The notes beneath the pieces are model-generated. The model worked only from the letters and a program-made list of their open reading frames with translations, did no database searches and was not told the origin of the DNA. Positions 8,672 to 16,299 of a DNA stretch of 64,000 bases are shown one piece after another (position 1 is the stretch's first letter; each line of letters begins with the position of its first letter). Source of the stretch: Acidimangrovimonas sediminis (lineage in GTDB: Bacteria > Pseudomonadota > Alphaproteobacteria > Rhodobacterales > Rhodobacteraceae); the NCBI RefSeq assembly GCF_002871005.1, contig NZ_PHSN01000024.1, forward strand, positions 1-64,000, written 5' to 3'. Position numbers and translations under genes: made by a program.

Positions 8672-9982
8672 TCAGACGTGGTTGCGCTTGGTCGCGAGGA
8701 TGCAGACCAGCGTGATCGCCGCCGCCGCCAGCATGTAGTAGCCGACGTAGTTCAGCCCGTAGTTATGTTGCAGGTAGGTGGCGATGTAGGGCGCCAGCGA
8801 GGCCCCCACGATGCCCGCGAAGTTGAAGGTGAGCGACGCCCCGGTGTAGCGCACCGGCGTCGGGAACGGCGCGGCCAGCGCGCCGCCGATCAGGCCGTAG
8901 GTGAAGCCCATCAGCGCCATCGCGATGGTGGCGAAGCCGAAGACGCCCCAGAACCCGCCGGTGAACAGCGCCGGCAGCGCGAAGGAGAAGACGCCGATCG
9001 CGACCGTGGTCCAGATCAGCACCCGGCGGCGGCCGAACCGGTCGCCCCAGACCCCGGCGAGCGGGATGAAGGCGCCGAAGACCACCGCGCCCCAGACCTG
9101 GATCTCCAGCGCGTCGATCAGGCTGACGTGGATGACCTTGACGTTGTAGGCCAGCAGGTAGGCGGTGCCGATGTAGAACAGCACGAAGGTCGCCAGCGCC
9201 ACGAAGGTGCCGAGGAAGAGGCTGACCTTGTGGGTCCGGAACAGCTCGGCCGCGGGGACCTTGACGCGCTCGGCCTTTTCGATGGCGCGGCGGAAGGCCG
9301 GGGTCTCGGCGATCGACAGGCGCACCCAGAGGCCGATCGCGATCAGCACGATCGAGAACAGGAACGGCAGGCGCCAGCCCCAGCTGAGCAGCGTGGCCTT
9401 GGGCATGAAGTTCAGGATGATCAGGAAAAGGCCCGACGACAGGAAGAGGCCCAGCGGCGCGCCCAGCTGCGGGAACATGCCGTACCAGCTCTCCTTGCCC
9501 TTGGGCGCGTTCTCGGTCGCCATCAGCACCGCCCCGCCCCACTCGCCGCCGAGGCCGAAGCCCTGGCCGAAGCGGCACAGCGCCAGCAGCAGCGGCGCCC
9601 AGACCCCGATCGAGGCATAGGTCGGCAGGAAGCCGATGATCACGGTCGAGACCCCCATGGTCAGCAGCGCGGCGACCAGCGTCGCCTTGCGCCCGATCCG
9701 GTCGCCGAAATGGCCGAAGACCAGCGCGCCCAGCGGCCGGGCGAAGAAGGCGATCGAGAAGGTCGCGAAAGAGGCCAGCAGCGCCGTCATCGCGTCGTCG
9801 TTGGGGAAGAACAGCGCCGGAAAGATCAGGACCGCCGCGGTGGCATAGACGTAGAAGTCGAAGAACTCGATCGTCGTGCCGATCAGGCTGGCCAGCAGAA
9901 TGCGGGCCGGGGAATTCACGGGGGACTCCACGGCCGCCGCGGCCGTCTGGAACGGCGCCGTGCTGGAGGTTGCGTCAGTCAT
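8672..9982 (-). CDS. MFS transporter, metabolite:H+ symporter (MHS/ProP-KgtP-like) family
   Basis: A 436-aa inner-membrane protein with about 12 predicted membrane segments, the usual length for the family. MHS-type hallmarks are visible: GTTIEFFDFYVYATAA in segment 1, GHFGDRIGRKATL in the loop between segments 2 and 3, RFGQGFGLGGEWGGAVLM in segment 4/5, and WGDRFGRRRVLIW in the second half. Family members import small organic acids or osmolytes (2-oxoglutarate, shikimate, proline/betaine) with protons; the substrate here cannot be told. Start ATG at 9982 follows GGAAAGACA. It is followed by its own terminator and is not in an operon with oxyR, whose stop lies 250 bp upstream of this start. 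Confidence 0.88.
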   Translation of the reverse strand: MTDATSSTAPFQTAAAAVESPVNSPARILLASLIGTTIEFFDFYVYATAAVLIFPALFFPNDDAMTALLASFATFSIAFFARPLGALVFGHFGDRIGRKATLVAALLTMGVSTVIIGFLPTYASIGVWAPLLLALCRFGQGFGLGGEWGGAVLMATENAPKGKESWYGMFPQLGAPLGLFLSSGLFLIILNFMPKATLLSWGWRLPFLFSIVLIAIGLWVRLSIAETPAFRRAIEKAERVKVPAAELFRTHKVSLFLGTFVALATFVLFYIGTAYLLAYNVKVIHVSLIDALEIQVWGAVVFGAFIPLAGVWGDRFGRRRVLIWTTVAIGVFSFALPALFTGGFWGVFGFATIAMALMGFTYGLIGGALAAPFPTPVRYTGASLTFNFAGIVGASLAPYIATYLQHNYGLNYVGYYMLAAAAITLVCILATKRNHV

Positions 9983-10187
9983 TGTCTTTCCGAAGTTCTG
10001 TTTTCAGGGGGTCGCGACGGGGTCCCGAAGGGTTCGCGATCGAACCTGGGGGCGCTAACGCAATCTTGCTTCGCCGGAAACCTCAATCGTGTCATTTTGT
10101 TTCGACGCATGACGGGCATTCGAAAGATGCATGCCTCTTGCAGGTTCTCCTTCCCCGGCCGCGCCGCGGGGCGCGCCCCGTGGGCTT

Positions 10188-10208
10188 GCGTATTTGGGGA
10201 ACAATGAA
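10188..10208 (+). repeat. Copy 1 of the dispersed gene-tail element
   Basis: Matches GCGTATTTGGGGAACAATGA plus one A. It lies 21 bp beyond the stop of oxyR. In the sense of that gene it reads as the reverse complement, beginning TTCATTGTTCCCC. A palindromic GC block (GGGGCGCGCCCC) follows further out and could serve as terminator. Other copies lie at 58065-58085 and 60141-60161. Confidence 0.7.
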
Positions 10209-10229
10209 CGGAGAGCTGGAGCGCCCGCG

Positions 10230-11132
10230 TCAGCCGGCGCGAAGAAGGTCCGAGGCGACCTGGCCGATGACGCCGGCGGCCTCCTCGAGGAAACGCGTCT
10301 CTGCCAGGCTGCGCCGCCAGAAGAGGCCGATCCGGCGGCGGAAGCGCGGGTCGCGGAGCGGCACGAGCGAGAGGTCGCCGGTGCCGCCGCCGTCGCGGCA
10401 GGCCAGCGCCGGCAGTAGGGTGATGCCGACGCCTGCGCGCACCATCTGCCGGATCGTCTCGAGGCTGGTGCCGCGGAAGCCGTCCTGTTCGGCCGCGCCG
10501 CCGAGCCGGCAGACCTCGAGCGCATGGTCGCGCAGGCAATGGCCATCCTCGAGCAGCATCAGCCGCTGGCCCTGAAGTTGGCCGGCGCCGATCGCCGGCT
10601 CGGCCGCCAGCGGGTGGGAGGAGGGCACGGCCAGCAGGAAACGTTCGGAAAACAGCTCCATCCCCGTGAGGTGGCGATCCTCGACCGGCATCGCCAGCAC
10701 GGCGGCATCCAGCCGCCCCTCGACCAGGTGGCGGTGGAGGACCGCGCTCTTTTCCTCGGTGAGCAACAGCTCCATCCCGGGGAAACGCTGCATGAGGGCG
10801 GGCACGAGATGCGGCAGAAGATAGGGGCCGAGGGTCGGGAAGATGCCGAGGTGAAGCCTGAGGTTTCCCTGCGGGCCCAGCCGGGCCGTGGCCGCCCGCA
10901 GCTGGCCCACCTCGTCGAGGATTCGGCGTGCGCGCGCCACCGCCTCGGCCCCCGCCGCGGTGACGATCAGGTTGCGCGGCGCGCGTTCGAACAATGCGAC
11001 GCCCAGCTCGTCCTCGAGCTTGCGGATCTGGCCCGAGAGCGTCGGCTGGCTGACGTTGCAGACCTCCGCCGCGCGGCGGAAGTTCAGGTGATCGGCCAGG
11101 GCGACGAGATACTCGAAGTCGCGCAGGTTCAT
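10230..11132 (-). CDS. oxyR: OxyR, hydrogen-peroxide-sensing LysR-type regulator
   Basis: A 300-aa LysR-type protein. An N-terminal winged HTH (residues about 1-60, with LADHLNFRRAAEVCNVSQPTLSGQIRKLE) is followed by a substrate-binding-fold domain. Its segment LLEDGHCLRDHALEVC places Cys199 and Cys208 at exactly the positions of the redox cysteines of E. coli OxyR, which form the disulfide that switches the protein on. It is the third gene of the ahpC-ahpF-oxyR unit and starts 7 bp after the ahpF stop, so the regulator is co-transcribed with its target genes. An ATAG-N7-CTAT site upstream of ahpC is a plausible binding site. Confidence 0.95.
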   Translation of the reverse strand: MNLRDFEYLVALADHLNFRRAAEVCNVSQPTLSGQIRKLEDELGVALFERAPRNLIVTAAGAEAVARARRILDEVGQLRAATARLGPQGNLRLHLGIFPTLGPYLLPHLVPALMQRFPGMELLLTEEKSAVLHRHLVEGRLDAAVLAMPVEDRHLTGMELFSERFLLAVPSSHPLAAEPAIGAGQLQGQRLMLLEDGHCLRDHALEVCRLGGAAEQDGFRGTSLETIRQMVRAGVGITLLPALACRDGGGTGDLSLVPLRDPRFRRRIGLFWRRSLAETRFLEEAAGVIGQVASDLLRAG

Positions 11133-11139
11133 CGCGGGG

Positions 11140-12723
11140 TCAGGCGGCCTTTTCTTCTGCGGTCTGGGCCTGATCCTCCGCCGGCAGGCGGATCAGGTAG
11201 TCGAAGGCCGCGAGCGAGGCCTTCGCCCCCTCGCCCATCGCGATGACGATCTGCTTGAACGGCGTCGTGGTGCAATCGCCCGCGGCAAAGACGCCGGGCA
11301 GCGAGGTGGCGCCATGGGCATCCACCACGATCTCGCCCCGCGGGGTGAGGTCGACCACGCCCTTGAGCCATTCGGTATTGGGCACGAGCCCGATCTGGAC
11401 AAAGATCCCCTGCAGCGGCAGGTGGACAATCTCGCCCGAGGCGCGATCCTCGTAGTTCAGGCCCTGCACCTTGGCGCCGTCGCCCGTCACCTCGGTCGTG
11501 CGCGCGTTGGTCAGCACGGCCACGTTCGGCAGCGAATGCAGCTTGCGTTGCAGCACCTCGTCGGCGCGCAGCCTGGTGTCGAATTCGATCAGGGTGACAT
11601 GCTCGACCAGCCCCGCAAGGTCGATCGCCGCCTCGACGCCCGAGTTGCCGCCGCCGATCACCGCGATGCGCTTGCCCTTGAACAGCGGGCCGTCGCAATG
11701 GGGGCAGAAGGCCACGCCCTTGTTGAGGTACTGATCCTCGCCCGGAACGCCCATCTTGCGCCAGCGCGCGCCGGTCGACAGGATCACCGATTTCGCCGTC
11801 AGCGTGGCGCCGGCCGCCGAAGTGACGCGGAAACCGCCCGCGACCTGCTCCAGCTTGGTCGTCTCGGCAGTCATGATCTCCACATCGTATTCGCGGACAT
11901 GGGTTTCCAGCGCGCGGGCCAGTTTCGGGCCCTCGGTATGGGGAACGGAGATCAGGTTCTCGATCGCCATCGTGTCCAGCACCTGCCCGCCGAAGCGTTC
12001 CGACACCACGCCGGTGCGGATGCCCTTGCGCGCCGAATAGACGGCCGAAGCAGCCCCCGCAGGCCCGCCGCCGACCACCAGCACCTCGAACGGGGCCTGC
12101 GCGGTCATCGCCTCGGCCGCGCGGTCCGCAGCACCGGTGTCGATCTTGGCAAGGATCTCCTCGAGGCTCATGCGGCCCGAGGCGAAGGGTTCGCCGTTCA
12201 GCCAGACCGAGGGCACCGACATCACCTGCCGTTCCTCGACCTCGGCCTGAAAGGTGGATCCGTCGATCGCCACATGTTCGATCCGGGGGTTCAGCACCGC
12301 CATCAGGTTCAGCGCCTGCACCACATCGGGGCAGTTCTGGCACGATTGCGAGAAATAGCTTTCGAACCGGAAGCTGCCGCCAAGGGCGCGCACCTGATCC
12401 TGGATCGCCTGCTCGGTCTTGGCCGGATAGCCGCCGACCTGCAGGAGCGCCAGCACGAGAGAGGTGAATTCATGCCCCATCGGCAGGCCCGCGAAGGCAA
12501 GGTGGATATCCTGCCCCGGGGCGTTCAGTGCGAAGGACGGCACGCGCGCGCCGCCCTCGACCCGCTCCACCGTGATCTTGTCGGAGAGCGTGCGGATATC
12601 CTCCAGAAGGCCCATCATCTCGGCCGACTTGGCACCGTCGTCGGCATAGGCGGTGATCTCGACCGGGCGCACGAGACGCTCCAGGTAGGATTTCAGCTGG
12701 GTCTTCAGGTTGGAATCGAGCAC
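11140..12723 (-). CDS. ahpF: Alkyl hydroperoxide reductase subunit F (NADH:peroxiredoxin reductase)
   Basis: A 527-aa flavoprotein that passes electrons from NADH to AhpC. The N-terminal tandem thioredoxin-fold domain has its CxxC in SCQNCPDV (about residue 130). The FAD-binding [17 protein letters not shown] follows, then a second redox CxxC in FCPHCDG, and the NADH-binding [13 protein letters not shown]. Order and length match E. coli AhpF. The start is GTG at 12723, preceded by GAAGGAGACC. Downstream oxyR starts 7 bp after the stop. The 78-bp gap to ahpC holds a strong hairpin that probably sets different expression levels for the two genes. Confidence 0.95.
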   Translation of the reverse strand: MLDSNLKTQLKSYLERLVRPVEITAYADDGAKSAEMMGLLEDIRTLSDKITVERVEGGARVPSFALNAPGQDIHLAFAGLPMGHEFTSLVLALLQVGGYPAKTEQAIQDQVRALGGSFRFESYFSQSCQNCPDVVQALNLMAVLNPRIEHVAIDGSTFQAEVEERQVMSVPSVWLNGEPFASGRMSLEEILAKIDTGAADRAAEAMTAQAPFEVLVVGGGPAGAASAVYSARKGIRTGVVSERFGGQVLDTMAIENLISVPHTEGPKLARALETHVREYDVEIMTAETTKLEQVAGGFRVTSAAGATLTAKSVILSTGARWRKMGVPGEDQYLNKGVAFCPHCDGPLFKGKRIAVIGGGNSGVEAAIDLAGLVEHVTLIEFDTRLRADEVLQRKLHSLPNVAVLTNARTTEVTGDGAKVQGLNYEDRASGEIVHLPLQGIFVQIGLVPNTEWLKGVVDLTPRGEIVVDAHGATSLPGVFAAGDCTTTPFKQIVIAMGEGAKASLAAFDYLIRLPAEDQAQTAEEKAA

Positions 12724-12762
12724 GGGCGGTCTCCTTCGGGAAGGGGCGGGTCTTGGAAGGGT

Positions 12763-12786
12763 CCCGGCGCCGCGAACGGCGCCGGG
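12763..12786 (-). terminator. Intercistronic hairpin between ahpC and ahpF
   Basis: A perfect 10-bp stem CCCGGCGCCG / CGGCGCCGGG with a CGAA tetraloop, 16 bp after the ahpC stop. There is no U-tract. It is more likely an attenuator or an mRNA-stabilising end that leaves ahpC transcript more abundant than ahpF. Confidence 0.55.
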
Positions 12787-12801
12787 GTCGTCAGGCGGCG
12801 A

Positions 12802-13365
12802 TCAGATCTTGCCGACGAGATCGAGCGAAGGCGCCAGCGTCTCTTCGCCTTCCTTCCACTTCGCCGGGCAGACCTCGCCCGGATGCGCACGGATGTAGCG
12901 CGCGGCCTTGATCTTGCGCAGCAGGTCAGATGCGTCGCGGCCGATGCCTTCGCAGGTGATCTCCATCGCCTGCACCACACCGTCGGGATCGACGATGAAG
13001 GTCGCGCGGTCGGCCAGGCCCTCGGCTTCGCGCATCACGTCGAAGTTGCGGGTCAGTGTGCCGGTCGGGTCGCCGATCATGGTGTATTCGATCTTGCCGA
13101 TGGTTTCCGACGAGTCGTGCCAGGCCTTGTGGGTGAAGTGGGTGTCGGTCGAGACCGAGTAGACTTCGACGTCCAGCGCCTTGAGCTCTTCGTAATGGTC
13201 GGCGACATCGCCCAGCTCGGTCGGGCAGACGAAGGTGAAGTCGGCCGGATAGAAAAAGAAGACCGCCCATTTTCCGACCACGTCGGATTCGGTCACCTCG
13301 ATGAACTTGCCCTGCTTGAAGGCCTGCGCCTTGAACGGCAGGATTTTGGTGTTGATCTTCGCCAT
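12802..13365 (-). CDS. ahpC: Alkyl hydroperoxide reductase subunit C (2-Cys peroxiredoxin)
   Basis: A 187-aa peroxiredoxin starting [11 protein letters not shown]. The peroxidatic cysteine is Cys47 in [10 protein letters not shown] and the resolving cysteine is Cys166 in GEVCPAKW, as in typical AhpC1-type enzymes. It reduces H2O2 and organic hydroperoxides in the cytoplasm and is recycled by AhpF. The ATG at 13365 is chosen over a start ten codons upstream because AGAGAGGAATTTCCG directly precedes it and the protein then begins at the family's usual N-terminus. First gene of the unit, with the OxyR-like site about 80 bp upstream. Confidence 0.95.
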   Translation of the reverse strand: MAKINTKILPFKAQAFKQGKFIEVTESDVVGKWAVFFFYPADFTFVCPTELGDVADHYEELKALDVEVYSVSTDTHFTHKAWHDSSETIGKIEYTMIGDPTGTLTRNFDVMREAEGLADRATFIVDPDGVVQAMEITCEGIGRDASDLLRKIKAARYIRAHPGEVCPAKWKEGEETLAPSLDLVGKI

Positions 13366-13445
13366 CGGAAATTCCTCTCTTTGCGGTCGCAGCATACCTA
13401 AGCACGCCGCGTCGCAGCGTAAAATCGATTGACTCGCCGTTTTTG

Positions 13446-13460
13446 ATAGGAATTTCCTAT
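13446..13460. promoter_or_regulatory. OxyR-type operator (ATAG-N7-CTAT)
   Basis: The sequence ATAGGAATTTCCTAT is a perfect ATAG-N7-CTAT palindrome, the core of the OxyR recognition pattern. It lies about 80 bp before the ahpC start codon on the promoter side, and oxyR is in the same operon. The second flanking ATAG/CTAT pair of the full four-element motif is poorly conserved. Binding is inferred. Confidence 0.65.
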
Positions 13461-13627
13461 TGCAGCCGAACGCCGCGATTAAGTCGATTAAAATCAGTTA
13501 GTTATGAGAAAATCCGCCAGGCAGTACGCCAGCGCATAACGGGGCTTCCCTGATGGCATGGCTACACCTTCCGCCGCCGCACGCCGCAGCCGCAACCGCG
13601 AAAGGTCATGGCTTGCCGAGGCGGGCG

Positions 13628-13972
13628 CTATCGCCCGGTTTCGGTAAGCGAGAGGACCGCCATGACGAAGATCACGGCGCCCGCCCCAGCCGACAGCCAT
13701 GTCAGCAGGGTGTCGCCGGAAAAGCCCAGAACCCAGGGCGCCGCTGCCAGCCAGGCCCCGGCGACAAGGGCGATCCATTCCTCCCAGACCGCATCGGTGT
13801 AAAGCGCGAGCGCCGCCGCCAGCGCAGCAAGCAACCCGGCCGCGCCGAAGACCGCCGTCAGCGTCCAGCGCGGCAGGCCCTCGGGGGCCTCGATCTCCCA
13901 CAGCAGAGGCACGAGCGCCAGCATGAGGCCGGTTCCCAGAACGATCCAGTCCTGCCAGTGCGTCCGTCCCAT
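13628..13972 (-). CDS. SPW-repeat small membrane protein
   Basis: A 114-aa protein starting MGRTHWQDWIVLG with about four membrane segments in two similar halves. The second half has AAPWVLGFSGD, matching the SPW motif region that names the family (here APW). The first half has the WQDW...LG start common to SPW proteins. The role of the family is unknown. ATG at 13972 is chosen because CGAGGGAGGACATC lies just before it; the open frame runs further upstream without another good ribosome binding site. It stands alone between ahpC and a Crp/Fnr regulator. A short stem overlaps its stop codon. Confidence 0.75.
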   Translation of the reverse strand: MGRTHWQDWIVLGTGLMLALVPLLWEIEAPEGLPRWTLTAVFGAAGLLAALAAALALYTDAVWEEWIALVAGAWLAAAPWVLGFSGDTLLTWLSAGAGAVIFVMAVLSLTETGR

Positions 13973-14110
13973 GATGTCCTCCCTCGCGACGTCAGGCAGA
14001 TCTCCGTGCCGGTGCCCGCAGGCTGGCACGCCCACCTTGGGCGGGCATTGACGGCGATCATCGGGAAAGCGGCGTGCAGGGAGGGACGAAAGTGCAGGAC
14101 GAGCGACGAA

Positions 14111-14139
14111 GGGGCGGAGCCCTCCTCTGGCCCCGCCCC
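14111..14139 (-). terminator. Probable terminator of the Crp/Fnr regulator gene
   Basis: A 10-bp GC stem (arms 14111-14120 and 14130-14139, one G-U pair) lies about 80 bp beyond the stop of the minus-strand regulator and is followed on that strand by TTCG. The U-tract is weak. Confidence 0.45.
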
Positions 14140-14221
14140 CGATCGGCCCGCCCTCCCCGGCGCGCCGATGATGCCGGGCACAGGATCCGCCCGGCAATTC
14201 CAGTTGCGACGCCCGCGCCGC

Positions 14222-14971
14222 TCAGAAATCGGCGTCGAGCGCCATGTCCTGCCCCGCGGCCTCGACCAGGCCCGAGAGGGTCAGCACGTCGACGTCATAG
14301 GGGTCGTTGATACGGATGATGCCCCGGCGCTCCAGCTCGTGGAACGCCCGGCTGAGAGATTCCGGCCGGGCCCCGAGGTAATGCGCAAGGTCCTGGCGCC
14401 GGATCTCCAGTCGCAGGTTGACGCGGCCGCCCTCGGCCGCCGGGTTCCAGCCCTCGCGCCGCTTGCGCCGGCACAGGATGAACAGGAAGGCCGCCAGCCG
14501 CTGAACGATCTTGGGCCCGCCCAGCACCATCACCCATTCCCGTGCGGCGTCCAGCTCGTCCAGCACCTCGACGAGGAACATGTGTTCGGTCTCGGGCGAG
14601 CGGCCGACGATGTCCTCGAACACCTCGCGGTCGCAGACCCGGACGACCGAATCCGCCAGCGCCTCGATGCGGTAGCCCGACAGGCCGTCGAAGGCCCGGC
14701 CATACATGTCGGCGGCGACCAGCAGCCCGACGATATGGCGCCGCCCGTCGGGCAGTTCCTTGACCATGCCCAGAAGCCCCTCGACCACGTAGCCGACATG
14801 ACCGGTGTCCTCGCCCTCGGCCAGAAGCACCTCTCCCTGCGCGACGTTCCGGCATTCCCAGACGCTTTCAAGCTCCGCCTGCAGCGGCGCCGGCAGCGAG
14901 TGCATCAGTCGCGTGAGCTTGTCGAGAGGCCGGCCCTGTGTGGCGGCAGTCGTCACTTGAACATGTCGCAT
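14222..14971 (-). CDS. Crp/Fnr-family transcriptional regulator (FixK-like, no Fe-S cysteines)
   Basis: A 249-aa regulator starting MRHVQVTT. A cyclic-nucleotide-binding-type beta-roll spans about 35-150, followed by the dimer helix and a C-terminal HTH in LEIRRQDLAHYLGARPESLSRAFHELERRG. The recognition helix has the E-S-x2-R pattern of the FNR/FixK branch. The N-terminal cysteine cluster of oxygen-sensing FNR is absent, so it more likely responds through another signal or by abundance. It lies next to a host-attachment-family protein, a BON protein and an SPW protein, a stress-type neighbourhood. The second Crp/Fnr protein of the window (34189-35181) does carry the cysteines. Confidence 0.88.
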   Translation of the reverse strand: MRHVQVTTAATQGRPLDKLTRLMHSLPAPLQAELESVWECRNVAQGEVLLAEGEDTGHVGYVVEGLLGMVKELPDGRRHIVGLLVAADMYGRAFDGLSGYRIEALADSVVRVCDREVFEDIVGRSPETEHMFLVEVLDELDAAREWVMVLGGPKIVQRLAAFLFILCRRKRREGWNPAAEGGRVNLRLEIRRQDLAHYLGARPESLSRAFHELERRGIIRINDPYDVDVLTLSGLVEAAGQDMALDADF

Positions 14972-15105
14972 GGTCTGATCCCGTGGCTTGGTCGGGCAGC
15001 CCCCTGCCCGGTGAAATCTGTTCTCTGGAAGATGCAAAAACGGAAAGTTCAAAAACAATCGTCTGAAAATATACGATTTTTACTTGTTATCCACAACGGT
15101 TTTCA

Positions 15106-15594
15106 TCAAAGGTCGCGCCCCGGCAAGACGTCGATCCGCCCCCGCAGCGCCGCGGCGATCGCGCTGCGCATCAGGTCGGGCGGAAGGTCGATCAGGTTCT
15201 GGTCGAATTCGGCGATCACGGTCTGCCGAAGGTGTACCGGCATCAATGCCAGGAACCGTGGCAGCGTCTTCGGCCCGGCGAACACCGCCAGCCCGTCGAA
15301 GTCCCCCGCGACGCGGTGCGCCTCGAGAAAATCCGCCACCTGGTGCAGGAAACCCAGGTGATCCACATCCAGCGCCCGGCGCCAGATGGTCCGCTGCGCG
15401 AAATTCTCGCCGAAGCCGACGAATGTCTCTTCCGGCGGCGCCAGTTCCGGCGCCCTGAGCAGCGCGCTCATGCGCCTGCGGCTCGCCCTCAGGGCGATCT
15501 GCCGCTCGCCCGGATCTCCCGTCGGCGGATAGCGCCGCAGGATCTGAGCGTTCGAGGAATTCATCACAAGAATCCATACTCTTGCGTCTCCCAT
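15106..15594 (-). CDS. Host-attachment-family protein (baeRF-like)
   Basis: A 162-aa protein starting MGDARVWILVMNSSNAQILRRY. Other recognisable parts are RRALDVDHLGFLHQVADFLE, DFDGLAVFAGPKTLPRF and FDQNLIDLPPDLM. This matches the alphaproteobacterial family annotated as required for attachment to host cells (Host_attach), which structural work places near bacterial release-factor-like (baeRF) folds; its biochemical role is not established. The ATG at 15594 follows GTGAGGTGGGCA. The upstream Crp/Fnr-side gap (14972-15105) is AT-rich. Confidence 0.75.
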   Translation of the reverse strand: MGDARVWILVMNSSNAQILRRYPPTGDPGERQIALRASRRRMSALLRAPELAPPEETFVGFGENFAQRTIWRRALDVDHLGFLHQVADFLEAHRVAGDFDGLAVFAGPKTLPRFLALMPVHLRQTVIAEFDQNLIDLPPDLMRSAIAAALRGRIDVLPGRDL

Positions 15595-15904
15595 TGCCCA
15601 CCTCACCAGGCTACGCATTTACACAATGCGACATGTGCAGCTACGTGCATTGATGGCGCGCAATGGCCCCGCGTTGCGCGCCGTCAATGAACCGTGGGGG
15701 TGATTCGCTCCAAATAGGGGTGTTCCCGGTTGACCGGCTGCTCGCACGACCGCTCAACCCCAGAGCCTGTGATCGCCAGCCGGGAACAGGGCGCCGCCGC
15801 CGTCGACGTCCAGACTCATAGCGGCGGCGCCCGTTACCCGCAGGCACGCGAAGGCGTGGCGCGGGCGTGAACGTAAGCAGTGCTTGCATCAGCGGGAGGC
15901 GAGG
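15595..15904. other. Intergenic region between divergent genes, with a 12-bp inverted repeat
   Basis: Holds the promoters of the host-attachment-family gene (leftward) and the BON gene (rightward). The one clear structure is an inverted repeat GGGCGCCGCCGC (15789-15800) / GCGGCGGCGCCC (15821-15832) with a 20-nt loop, about 70 bp before the BON start. No RNA gene was recognised. Confidence 0.4.
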
Positions 15905-16165
15905 ATGAATGCCATCTACCCCGGAGTGTCGCAGGACGAGGCCACCGACGATATGGACGCGGTGATTGCCCGGCACGCGGCCAGCCGGCTGCGCTGGAAC
16001 ACCGCGGTGCCGCGGGATGCGGTGCGGGTCAGCGTAACCGGGGGCGTTGCAACGCTCGAAGGGGTCGTCGAGCGTGCTTACCAGAAAGATGCCGCCGCGC
16101 TGACCTTGCGCGGGCTCAAGGGATTGGTCCGTGTCGATAATCGCCTGGAGGTGCGCCCCGGGTGA
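15905..16165 (+). CDS. BON-domain protein
   Basis: An 86-aa protein made almost entirely of one BON domain: VIARHAASRLRWNTAVP, DAVRVSVTGGVATLEGVV, and ALTLRGLKGLVRVDNRLEV. The conserved glycine after the first strand and the final VDN-x-L are typical. BON domains bind phospholipids or help stabilise the envelope under osmotic stress. Most envelope BON proteins carry two domains and a signal peptide. This one has neither, so it is probably cytoplasmic. ATG at 15905 follows GCGGGAGGCGAGG. Convergent with the beta-helix gene, with a hairpin between them. Confidence 0.8.
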   Translation: MNAIYPGVSQDEATDDMDAVIARHAASRLRWNTAVPRDAVRVSVTGGVATLEGVVERAYQKDAAALTLRGLKGLVRVDNRLEVRPG

Positions 16166-16203
16166 GCCGCTCGCACATCATCGTCCCGTCCCGGAATGAA
16201 GAC

Positions 16204-16225
16204 GCGCCCGGACAAAGCCGGGCGC
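16204..16225 (-). terminator. Hairpin between the BON gene and the beta-helix gene
   Basis: An 8-bp stem GCGCCCGG / CCGGGCGC with a 6-nt loop. It sits 38 bp after the BON stop and 74 bp after the minus-strand beta-helix stop, so it could end both transcripts. The tail on the minus strand is GTCTTC. Confidence 0.5.
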
Positions 16226-16299
16226 GCCGCCGTGCAGGGCACGTCGCGTGGGATGCGGCGCCGGGCGCCGCGGTCTGGTTTCCGTGGAACCTGCCGCGA

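Noticed and set aside
8600-10207. Long plus-strand open frame opposite the MHS transporter
   Set aside because: Arg/Gln/Asp-rich translation typical of antisense shadow in GC-rich DNA; the minus-strand frame has clear transporter motifs.
11314-13401. 695-codon plus-strand frame across ahpF and ahpC
   Set aside because: Antisense shadow; both minus-strand genes have full catalytic motifs and good ribosome binding sites.
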